Assembly (NCBI GenBank): GCA_003486675.1
Contig: DNGG01000477.1
Coordinates: 7,024-18,113 of the forward strand
Direction: 5' to 3'
Source: Cyanobacteria bacterium UBA11372
GTDB lineage: Bacteria; Cyanobacteriota; Cyanobacteriia; Cyanobacteriales; Aerosakkonemataceae
Length of the DNA: 11,090 nucleotides
The notes under the pieces are model-generated. The model had not been told where the DNA came from. It did not search any database and was given only the letters and a program-made list of their open reading frames with translations. Both the position numbers and the translations under genes were made by a program. Shown here piece by piece: positions 1 to 4,741 of this stretch; within the stretch, counting starts at the first letter, position 1; each line of letters opens with the position of its first letter.

Positions 1-2
1 GC

Positions 3-227
3 GGTTCCCAGCGGGAAGAACGTTTAGATGTCTTGGAAAGACGGATTAACGCTCAAGGCTTAAATCCGGCTGATTATTGGTGGTATTTAGATTTGCGTCG
101 CTTTGGCACAGTTCCTCACGCTGGATTTGGTTTGGGGTTTGAAAGATTGGTGCAATTTATGACCGGAATGGCAAATATTCGCGATGTGATTCCCTTCCCG
201 CGCGCGCCGCAAACTGTGGAGTTTTAA
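3..227 (+). CDS. asnS: Asparaginyl-tRNA synthetase, C-terminal part (5' end outside window)
   Basis: The gene enters from the left edge; the open frame starts at base 3 and ends with TAA at 225-227. The visible 74 residues are the end of a class II aminoacyl-tRNA synthetase catalytic core. [15 protein letters not shown] is followed by a YLDLRRFG segment and then the class II motif 3 region, [12 protein letters not shown], whose Arg contacts ATP. The ending IRDVIPFPR is typical of AsnRS and AspRS enzymes; the wording of the whole tail fits AsnRS better than AspRS. The enzyme charges tRNA-Asn in the cytoplasm. No separate downstream gene on this strand follows for several kb, so it is likely the last gene of its transcript. 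The AsnRS/AspRS distinction is from family memory, since the anticodon-binding domain is not in the window. Confidence 0.93.
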   Translation, partial: GSQREERLDVLERRINAQGLNPADYWWYLDLRRFGTVPHAGFGLGFERLVQFMTGMANIRDVIPFPRAPQTVEF

Positions 228-244
228 TCGAGAGCGATCGCTCC

Positions 245-285
245 ACCATGAAAAAAGTTGCTCGGTGTTTTTTGGGTGCGATCGC
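245..285 (+). repeat. 41-bp direct repeat, copy 1, ending in HIP1
   Basis: It starts ACCATGAAAAAAGTTG and ends in GCGATCGC. It matches 439-479 at 37 of 41 positions. A6 (251-256) and T6 (268-273) could pair as a small stem. A HIP1 palindrome at 234-241 and another at 278-285 bracket the copy. It could help terminate asnS transcription, but the stem is AT-only and weak. Confidence 0.7.
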
Positions 286-339
286 TCAGATCGTGTCCGT
301 TGAATAGCCCATAATAAAAAAACCTCACAGAGTAGTTGC

Positions 340-400
340 GTAGGGACACGGCATCAGAGATATCTCGGACAAACAGATAACGTTAATAATACCGTGTCCC
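340..400. repeat. Inverted-repeat element with GGGACACGG arms, copy 1
   Basis: GGGACACGG at 343-351 is the exact reverse complement of CCGTGTCCC at 392-400. The match extends imperfectly inwards (GCAT against ATAC). The roughly 60-bp body has no coding potential, and a related element with the same arms lies at 3661-3722. The size and terminal inverted repeats suggest a miniature non-autonomous repeat of the kind scattered through cyanobacterial genomes. No flanking target duplication is evident. Confidence 0.65.
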
Positions 401-438
401 GGCTCGCGATCGTAGGTAATCGACCGGAAATAATATCA

Positions 439-479
439 ACCATGAAAAAAGTTGATCGGTGTTTTTTAAGAGCGATCGC
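439..479 (+). repeat. 41-bp direct repeat, copy 2, ending in HIP1
   Basis: This is the second copy of the element at 245-285, with four substitutions (one in the GTTGATCGG segment, three just before the HIP1 site). The inverted-repeat element at 340-400 lies between the two copies. Confidence 0.7.
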
Positions 480-494
480 GTGCATTCCTAATTC

Positions 495-518
495 GCATTT
501 TCTAAGCGCAGAAAATGC
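495..518. repeat. Intergenic hairpin
   Basis: GCATTTTCT at 495-503 and AGAAAATGC at 510-518 form nine perfect pairs around a 6-nt loop, AAGCGC. There is no downstream T-run on either strand, so it is not a typical intrinsic terminator. Its function is unknown. Confidence 0.5.
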
Positions 519-619
519 AAGCTTCCTCAAGCGTCCCATGGGAAAATTGTCACTCCATCTGGTGCAAGAAAACATCTATATATCCCACCATCTCCAGTGA
601 AACTAGCAATAACTTCTCC

Positions 620-687
620 TGCAAACAAAGGATTTGGGTTATGCGATCGCAATATCACCCAGTGTATCAATCGCATCCAGGCGCGAA
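620..687 (-). pseudogene. Degenerate duplicate of the 3' end of the FAD oxidoreductase gene
   Basis: This 68-bp segment matches 740-807 at 62 of 68 positions, at an exact 120-bp offset. Read on the minus strand it encodes SRLDAIDTLGDIAIA and then TAA at 639-641. The live gene ends SRMGGIDTLGDIAIA and then TAA at 759-761. The match covers the last 15 codons plus about 19 bp beyond the stop. Nothing upstream of the SR codons resembles the gene, so this is a relic of a tandem duplication or of a lost paralogue, not a working gene. One of the six differences in the coding part is synonymous (the Thr codon). Confidence 0.75.
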
Positions 688-703
688 AATCTTGTTTTTA
701 TTT

Positions 704-736
704 GTAGGTTGGGTTGAGGCACGAAACCCAACCTAC
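704..736. repeat. Palindromic GTAGGTTGGGTT repeat
   Basis: GTAGGTTGGGTT at 704-715 pairs perfectly with AACCCAACCTAC at 725-736, leaving a 9-nt loop. It lies just past the stop of the minus-strand FAD gene, between that gene and its relic tail, so it may act as a 3' stem-loop for that gene. Palindromes with this arm are, from memory, abundant in filamentous cyanobacteria. Confidence 0.75.
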
Positions 737-758
737 GATTGCGAACAAAGGATTTAGG

Positions 759-2327
759 TTATGCGATCGCAATATCACCCAGCGTATCAATCCCACCCAT
801 GCGCGAAGCTTCCGCAAGTTTAGGAATCCCAAATACCTTCGGCAATCGTTTTGTATCAACTAGCACTTTTCTCACATCTAAATTCGATACATCTGCCAAA
901 TTTTTATTACCCAAAATGGCAATAATTGCCGCAATTCCCAAACCTTGAGCCACCCCAGCATTAAATTCCACAATTCTGCCAGCAGCCGCTGCCAAACCTA
1001 CAAACCCAGAAGCCGGACTAACCACAGCAAGATTGGGAATAGTTCTGACAATTGCGTGTTGGATACCTATATTAAAAATAGGCGGAGTAAAACTCAGATT
1101 GGTAATCCCTTTCTCATAAGCAATTTTAGCAAAATCTCTGATGCCTCCCCGCACGTCAAATTGATAAGCAAAAGTTCCCAACGCCTCTCTAGCAGGGACT
1201 CCACCCATCAGCATATCTGCACCCGTTAAAGGTTGAACAACATCCTTAATGTTGCCCGCATGTCTGATATAAAGTTCAGAGGGAACATTAACAGTAGCAC
1301 CGATGCTGTTAAACCACTTTTGAATGTAACCCATTTCTTCTAACATTTTAGGACTTGGTTTAGCCCCTTTTCTCGCTAATTCTTCGGCTTCCGAACCTGT
1401 AACGGTAAATAAAAGTGCATTCCACGAAAGTCTACCGCCAGGAAGAATCGCGATATTCGCTTTGTCTAGCATTACACCCGTTTCCAATAAAGATAATTTA
1501 ATTCCTCTAAACGAGTGGTAAGCTACAGATAAAGCCGGAGAGCGAACATCGATATAGTCACTTCCTGCATACATGGTTTTGATATTACCAGAACCATCAA
1601 CCATATCGCGCCGGAGTTGTTGGGCTAATTCTTCGTCGTTTCCTGTAGCAGCAAGCAGGAAATTTTGCGCTTCTGTATCCTTCAGGTTAGTGAAGCGTTT
1701 CAGATAGATAGATTCGATTTCCCTTAGTTTTTGAATGCTCAATCCTTGGGTTTCAAATACTACACTGACAGCCAGTTCTGATTCTGGAAGGCCAAAGGTT
1801 TCAAATCCTTTTAACTTTCTCGCGCCAGCAACTTGCGCTAACTCTGCATTCACCGTTGCATCGATAAATTGCTTGCCAGAATATCTTCCTTTTGATGTCA
1901 TTAAACTGACGATATTTTGATGGCCTTTCACAACCGATTCAATCTCGACGTAACTGAGGATATCGACTCCAGCTTCTTGCAGCATTTCTCTGAGAACTGC
2001 ACTCGCTTTGCGGGGGTCAAGACCAACAACGATCGTACCCATTCTTTGCAAAAATTCTTTATAGATTGCTGCTGGATCGCCAAAGGTAGGTAAACCCAGA
2101 TCGTCTCGAATCGATTTCTCAATTTGACTGCGGTCTAAATACGCAAGTCCTCCCCTGACTAAATGACCGCCAATGCCTGCTTGTAAATTACCTTTAGATA
2201 GGAGTAGAACTCGCGGATACTGTTTTGTTCTGCGACGGTATTCCCTCGCAGCAGAAACGGCTGCGAAGACACCGGGAACTTCATCCCCGTATACGATTAC
2301 ATCGTAATATCTTGGATCTGTATTCAT
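759..2327 (-). CDS. FAD-dependent oxidoreductase (FAD_oxidored-like)
   Basis: The protein has 522 aa and is probably a soluble flavoprotein oxidoreductase whose substrate cannot be deduced. The N-terminus carries a Rossmann FAD-binding stretch at residues 9-25, DVIVYGDEVPGVFAAVS, a variant of GxGxxG in which the middle Gly is Glu16. Family members with a YGxxxxGV motif tolerate this. GIGGHLVRGGLAYLDR at about residues 52-67 fits the second conserved block. Near the C-terminus, SPASGFVGLAAAAGR resembles the second FAD-contact segment of this fold. No signal peptide or membrane span is evident. The ATG at 2325-2327 is preceded on its strand by AGGTGAT with 7-nt spacing, a good ribosome-binding site that supports this start. 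The gene stands alone, with a strong hairpin on its upstream side. A relic of its 3' end lies 120 bp further left. Confidence 0.85.
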   Translation of the reverse strand: MNTDPRYYDVIVYGDEVPGVFAAVSAAREYRRRTKQYPRVLLLSKGNLQAGIGGHLVRGGLAYLDRSQIEKSIRDDLGLPTFGDPAAIYKEFLQRMGTIVVGLDPRKASAVLREMLQEAGVDILSYVEIESVVKGHQNIVSLMTSKGRYSGKQFIDATVNAELAQVAGARKLKGFETFGLPESELAVSVVFETQGLSIQKLREIESIYLKRFTNLKDTEAQNFLLAATGNDEELAQQLRRDMVDGSGNIKTMYAGSDYIDVRSPALSVAYHSFRGIKLSLLETGVMLDKANIAILPGGRLSWNALLFTVTGSEAEELARKGAKPSPKMLEEMGYIQKWFNSIGATVNVPSELYIRHAGNIKDVVQPLTGADMLMGGVPAREALGTFAYQFDVRGGIRDFAKIAYEKGITNLSFTPPIFNIGIQHAIVRTIPNLAVVSPASGFVGLAAAAGRIVEFNAGVAQGLGIAAIIAILGNKNLADVSNLDVRKVLVDTKRLPKVFGIPKLAEASRMGGIDTLGDIAIA

Positions 2328-2418
2328 ATTTAATCACCTTTCCTGCGATCGTAATTAATATCTACAGCTTCTGTTTATTTTATTCTGGAAAGTTTGTGCT
2401 TAATAAAACTTATGTTCC

Positions 2419-2451
2419 AGAAACCCGGTTTTTCTGAAAAACCGGGTTTCT
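2419..2451. terminator. 15-bp-arm hairpin between two minus-strand genes
   Basis: AGAAACCCGGTTTTT at 2419-2433 and AAAAACCGGGTTTCT at 2437-2451 are perfect complements with a 3-nt loop (CTG). It lies 12 bp past the stop of the 86-aa gene and upstream of the FAD gene, so it probably ends transcripts of the former. The U-run is inside the arm rather than after it. The AGAAACCCGG core recurs in the structure after leuD (8222-8248), so it is also a dispersed repeat. Confidence 0.65.
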
Positions 2452-2462
2452 TTAGCATGTAA

Positions 2463-2723
2463 TCAGTTATTTGCAACCCAATATCGCGTCAAAATGCTCA
2501 TTACTTCACCTGGATGATTGGGTGCGGGTAATAAACGACTCCACTGGCTGACCTCCGCAAAACCGAGGCTGTGCAAGGTGTGAATTGTGTTGTTGACGGC
2601 TTCGGGAATACTGATGATGAGTATTCTGATCGGGATTCGTCCTGGGGGAACTAACCCCGGTATGTTGACGAGGCTGGGAACCGTTGATGGTGGCGCGTTT
2701 AGGGCTATAAAGCTTGTATTCAT
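2463..2723 (-). CDS. Small protein of unknown function, 86 aa
   Basis: I do not recognise a characterised family. The proline-rich first third (residues 11-32, with PPSTVPS and LVPPGRIPIR) leads into a hydrophobic strand, IRILIIS at about 33-39. After it come a helix-like segment, EAVNNTIHTLHSLGF, and a polar tail with WSRLLPAPNHPGEVM and ILTRYW. The composition is that of a small soluble alpha/beta protein, with no signal peptide or transmembrane helix. The ATG at 2721-2723 has only a weak AGG about 10 bases upstream. The gene is divergent from the HTH triplet, and a 26-bp palindrome lies between them, so the two sides may share regulation. It is judged real from its position between a hairpin terminator and a divergent promoter region and from its protein-like sequence. 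The opposite-strand open frame at 2587-2796 is taken as its shadow. Confidence 0.62.
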   Translation of the reverse strand: MNTSFIALNAPPSTVPSLVNIPGLVPPGRIPIRILIISIPEAVNNTIHTLHSLGFAEVSQWSRLLPAPNHPGEVMSILTRYWVANN

Positions 2724-2751
2724 TGGGCTTTACCTGTTTTGTTGTTTGAAG

Positions 2752-2777
2752 GTATTGTTCCCGATGGGTAACAATAC
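2752..2777. promoter_or_regulatory. 26-bp operator-like palindrome in divergent promoter region
   Basis: GTATTGTT (2752-2759) and AACAATAC (2770-2777) are perfect 8-bp arms around a 10-bp centre, CCCGATGGGT. The sequence CCGATGGGTAACA (2761-2773) recurs with one change as CCGATGGGGAACA at 2797-2809. It sits between the start of the 86-aa gene (-) and the first HTH gene (+), where an operator controlling both would lie. A TTGAAG (2746-2751) and AACAAT (2770-2775) with an 18-bp spacer could form a rightward promoter overlapping the palindrome, but this is weak. Autoregulation by the HTH proteins is inference only. Confidence 0.5.
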
Positions 2778-2844
2778 AATCTTACACCTGATGTGACCGA
2801 TGGGGAACATTTACTTGGTCATGAGGTTTTGACAAAATCCAGGC

Positions 2845-3090
2845 ATGGGAAGAGCAGGAAAAGCCCTCAAACAAGTGTTGGAGCGTTACGGGATTACTCA
2901 AAATCGGCTGGCGGTGGCGATGGGAGTTGGACGCTCGAACATTCACCGTTGGGTCTTTGAGATTAGAGATCCGGTAGCGGAGGCGGTGTTGGAAATTCGC
3001 GATGGACTTAAGGCAATTAACCCTGATGCGGCGGAGGAGTTTATTCAGTTGTATTTGAATGCGCCACCTGAAGATCAAGAACAGTCGTGA
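2845..3090 (+). CDS. Small XRE/Cro-like HTH DNA-binding protein, copy 1 of 3
   Basis: The protein has 81 aa and is a single-domain helix-turn-helix protein. Residues 1-14 form an N-terminal basic helix starting MGRAGKALKQ. ITQNRLAVAMG (17-27) is helix 2 and GRSNIHRWV (29-37) the likely recognition helix. DPVAEAVLEI and the INPDAAEEF segment give the closing helices, and an acidic tail ends the protein. It has no sensor or catalytic domain, so it probably acts as a dimeric transcription factor. The fold call is from motif shape; the MGRAGKAL opening is one I associate with small cyanobacterial XRE proteins. A stop codon lies in frame at 2830-2832, so the ATG at 2845 is the first possible ATG. 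There is no Shine-Dalgarno sequence at normal spacing. It is the first gene of a 258-bp tandem repeat. Confidence 0.85.
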   Translation: MGRAGKALKQVLERYGITQNRLAVAMGVGRSNIHRWVFEIRDPVAEAVLEIRDGLKAINPDAAEEFIQLYLNAPPEDQEQS

Positions 3091-3102
3091 GACAATTGCA
3101 GC

Positions 3103-3348
3103 ATGGGAAGAGCAGGAAAAGCCCTCAAACAAGTGCTGGAGAAATATGGAATTACCCAAAATCGGCTGGCAGTCGCAATGGGAACTCGACGCTCGAACAT
3201 TAACCGTTGGTTTTATGAGAATGCCGATCCGGTAGCGGAGGCGGTGTTGCAAATTCGGAATGGACTTAAGGCAATTAACCCTGATGCGGCGGAGGAATTT
3301 ACCCAGTTGTATTGGAACGATCCATCTCAAGAGCGGGAACAGTCGTGA
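3103..3348 (+). CDS. Small XRE/Cro-like HTH DNA-binding protein, copy 2 of 3
   Basis: The protein has 81 aa and shares the domain plan of copies 1 and 3, starting exactly 258 bp after copy 1. Only 12 bp separate it from the preceding stop. It is the most divergent copy in the DNA-contacting part: TRRSNINRWFYENADP replaces VGRSNIHRWVFEIRDP at residues 28-43. Val-Gly has become Thr-Arg, His34 is Asn, Val37 is Phe and Ile40 is Asn. Outside this stretch the three copies are nearly identical. The changes are concentrated in the predicted recognition helix, so it may bind a different site; this is inference. No Shine-Dalgarno precedes the ATG, and expression is likely as one message with the other copies. 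Confidence 0.84.
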   Translation: MGRAGKALKQVLEKYGITQNRLAVAMGTRRSNINRWFYENADPVAEAVLQIRNGLKAINPDAAEEFTQLYWNDPSQEREQS

Positions 3349-3360
3349 GACAATCTCAGC

Positions 3361-3603
3361 ATGGGAAGAGCAGGTAAAGCCCTAAAACAGGTGCTGGAGA
3401 AATATGGAATTACTCAAAATCGGCTGGCGGTGACGATGGGAGTTGGACGCTCAAACGTTCACCGTTGGGTTTATGAGATTACAGATCCGGTGGCGGAGGC
3501 GGTGTTAGGAATTCGCGATGGACTGAAGAAGATTAATCCGGATGCGGCGGAGGAATTTACTCAGCTGTATTGGAATGCACCATCTGAGGATGAGCAAGAT
3601 TAA
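3361..3603 (+). CDS. Small XRE/Cro-like HTH DNA-binding protein, copy 3 of 3
   Basis: The protein has 80 aa and starts exactly 258 bp after copy 2 and 12 bp after its stop. Its recognition helix, VGRSNVHRW (28-36), matches copy 1 apart from Ile33 to Val, so copies 1 and 3 should share specificity. Helix 2 has Thr25 in place of Ala. The acidic tail is shortened and altered (SEDEQD). The DNA identity to copy 1 extends through the 12-bp spacer (GACAATCTCAGC against GACAATTGCAGC), showing that whole gene-plus-spacer units were duplicated. No Shine-Dalgarno is visible. A HIP1 site follows at 3620-3627. Confidence 0.84.
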   Translation: MGRAGKALKQVLEKYGITQNRLAVTMGVGRSNVHRWVYEITDPVAEAVLGIRDGLKKINPDAAEEFTQLYWNAPSEDEQD

Positions 3604-3660
3604 GGTGGATATTGGGGGAGCGATCGCTCACCAGTATTTTTCCCTCTTGAGCATCGCCTC

Positions 3661-3722
3661 TAGGGACAGGGCAACCGTAAGATATTGGCTGCGATCGGTA
3701 TATTATGGATGCCGTGTCCCTA
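3661..3722. repeat. Inverted-repeat element with GGGACACGG-type arms, copy 2
   Basis: TAGGGACAGGGCA at 3661-3673 pairs with TGCCGTGTCCCTA at 3710-3722 at 12 of 13 positions. The arms match those of the element at 340-400, but the roughly 36-bp centre is different apart from general AT content. It is non-coding. Confidence 0.7.
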
Positions 3723-3784
3723 CCGCATTGGTGTAAAAATCCTGCCTGATTTTTTTATGCGATCGCACGTACATCACAGATCTT

Positions 3785-3846
3785 GTCGGGGCGGGTTTAT
3801 ATACATTGTTTGTTGGAGTTCAAATCCCTTGGTAAAACCCGCCCCT
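3785..3846. repeat. Inverted-repeat element with GGGGCGGGTTT arms
   Basis: GGGGCGGGTTT (3788-3798) is the reverse complement of AAACCCGCCCC (3835-3845). The 36-bp body between them has no coding potential. From memory, elements with these arms are scattered in filamentous cyanobacterial genomes. It lies just past the stop of the minus-strand methyltransferase, with the heptamer array in between. Confidence 0.65.
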
Positions 3847-3857
3847 ACATTTTCAAC

Positions 3858-3878
3858 AATTACCAATTACCAATTACC
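3858..3878. repeat. AATTACC heptamer array, 3 units
   Basis: Three perfect heptamers run at 3858-3864, 3865-3871 and 3872-3878. The array overlaps the end of the methyltransferase gene: the TAA stop (3874-3876 on the minus strand) is inside the last unit. Short tandem heptamers of this sequence are known as STRR-type repeats in filamentous cyanobacteria. Confidence 0.85.
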
Positions 3879-4509
3879 TCTTCTTCCCCACAATATGAAA
3901 AATCTGCCAATGCTTAGGTTCGTTCAATGCTGTTTTTCCGTCTTCTTCTTCGACTTTAAACAGTTCAATTTCAAATGCTTCTAATAACTTTTCTGCTTGT
4001 GCTTGGGTATGATGGGTGTGAGTGGGAATACTTGCCCAATCGTCTCTATCGCCAAATAATTGACCGCAAAAACGACCCCCCGGACGGAGGCTTTGGACAA
4101 TTTTATCCCACAATTCGGGGAAATATTCGGGCGGACAAAAGGGCAGGGCAAAGCTAGCATTAATTAAATCGGTTTGGGGCCAAGTTGCCTCTTGAAATTT
4201 TGCGACTTTTGTGGTTAAATTATCAATATTTTGTAAGTCTTCTCGCTCTAGCATCCGGTCAAATGCTTCCCGATTGCCATCAATAGCTAAAACTCGCCAA
4301 CCTCGTCTGAGTAGTTCGACGGTATCCCGACCTTCGCCGCATCCCAAGTCTACCGCGAAACCTGGAGTTTCAAAGCGTTCTAATGCGGCTAAAAGGGTAA
4401 AACGGGGGGGTCTACCTAAGACGGCTTGGTAGTATTGAGGCCATTTGCTTTCAAAATCCTGGGATTGGGACTGTTCTGGCATGGGGAGAACTGGAATGTC
4501 TTTCGCCAC
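3874..4509 (-). CDS. Class I SAM-dependent methyltransferase
   Basis: The product has up to 211 aa. Motif I, VDLGCGEGRDT (residues 53-63), is the glycine-rich SAM-binding loop. AIDGN ends the second strand, with Asp77 as the expected ribose contact. DLINASFALPFCPPEYFPELW matches the motif II-IV region, and LRPGGRFCGQLFG matches the post-motif strand. The substrate is unknown; small proteins of this form include TehB-like and thiopurine-type methyltransferases. The longest frame starts with GTG (4507-4509). An ATG at 4480-4482 would give a protein starting MPEQSQSQDFE, 202 aa. Neither has a clear ribosome-binding site, and the conserved part begins only at WPQYYQAV, so the start is open. tRNA-Thr lies upstream on the same strand. 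The stop codon falls inside a heptamer repeat. Confidence 0.85.
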   Translation of the reverse strand: MAKDIPVLPMPEQSQSQDFESKWPQYYQAVLGRPPRFTLLAALERFETPGFAVDLGCGEGRDTVELLRRGWRVLAIDGNREAFDRMLEREDLQNIDNLTTKVAKFQEATWPQTDLINASFALPFCPPEYFPELWDKIVQSLRPGGRFCGQLFGDRDDWASIPTHTHHTQAQAEKLLEAFEIELFKVEEEDGKTALNEPKHWQIFHIVGKKR

Positions 4510-4524
4510 CTGAGTTTAACAAAG

Positions 4525-4565
4525 GCTGCGGGAGACTAAAGTCTGAGGGGATACAAACCCGCAGC
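4525..4565. repeat. Imperfect palindrome with GCTGCGGG arms
   Basis: GCTGCGGG (4525-4532) pairs with CCCGCAGC (4558-4565). Inside, AGACT (4533-4537) pairs with AGTCT (4540-4544), giving an outer stem plus an asymmetric inner hairpin. It lies between tRNA-Thr and the methyltransferase, both on the minus strand, where it could end the tRNA transcript or act in the methyltransferase leader. There is no following U-run. Confidence 0.55.
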
Positions 4566-4615
4566 TAAGAAGTTTAGGGAGTGAGATTTGCTCTATTCAA
4601 AATGGCTTAAACCAA

Positions 4616-4687
4616 GCTGGTGACAGGATTTGAACCTGCGACAGGTTGATTACAAATCAACTACTCTACCGACTGAGTTACACCAGC
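4616..4687 (-). tRNA. tRNA-Thr (anticodon UGU)
   Basis: Read on the minus strand this 72-nt sequence folds as a standard cloverleaf. The acceptor stem GCTGGTG/CACCAGC has seven pairs, and the D-arm is ACTC/GAGT. The anticodon stem GTTGA/TCAAC carries the loop TTTGTAA, so the anticodon is TGT, which reads ACA and ACG threonine codons. The T-arm GCAGG/CCTGT holds the loop TTCAAAT. No CCA is encoded after the acceptor stem, so the 3' end must be added enzymatically. Confidence 0.95.
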
Positions 4688-4741
4688 AACTATAGACACT
4701 ATAGCAAAGTTTGGTACGTTGCGATCGCTCTGAGCCAAATT

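Larger units (their letters stand above)
228..758. other. 531-bp gene-free, repeat-rich gap
   Basis: I see no convincing gene between the end of asnS and the end of the FAD oxidoreductase gene. Short open frames here are full of HIP1 and hairpin sequence and look non-coding. The gap holds a pair of 41-bp direct repeats, an inverted-repeat element, a 9-bp-arm hairpin at 495-518, a degenerate copy of the 3' end of the neighbouring gene, and a 12-bp-arm palindrome at 704-736. Five of the 18 HIP1 sites in or at this gap (starts 234, 278, 472, 643, 763) make it denser than the window average. Confidence 0.8.
2845..3603 (+). repeat. Tandem triplication, 258-bp period, of one HTH gene
   Basis: Three units start at 2845, 3103 and 3361. 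Each holds one complete gene; the first two are followed by a 12-bp spacer (GACAAT, two variable bases, then CAGC). Long runs are identical, for example the INPDAAEEF coding stretch, yet all three frames remain open. That indicates either a recent duplication kept in frame by selection or gene conversion. Confidence 0.9.

Noticed and set aside
394..600. 68-aa open frame in the left gap
   Set aside because: It runs through the 41-bp repeat, a HIP1 site and a hairpin, and has no protein-like pattern or ribosome-binding site.
2829..2834. TTGACA, a perfect -35 hexamer, just before the first HTH gene
   Set aside because: It ends 10 bp before the ATG, so it cannot serve that gene, and no -10 box follows at the right spacing outside the coding region.
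2782..3330. 182-aa open frame on the minus strand opposite the HTH array
   Set aside because: Its sequence is itself internally repetitive because it mirrors the tandem HTH genes, it is rich in Arg, Ser and His of shadow type, and the plus-strand frames carry clear HTH motifs.
2845..3603. A toxin-antitoxin module formed by the HTH genes and the 86-aa gene
   Set aside because: The partner is divergent rather than co-directional, lacks any known toxin motif, and the HTH genes are triplicated, which is not a usual antitoxin layout.
4510..4741. Prophage or integrative element ending at tRNA-Thr
   Set aside because: I found no second copy of the tRNA 3' end, no integrase and no other phage gene in the window.
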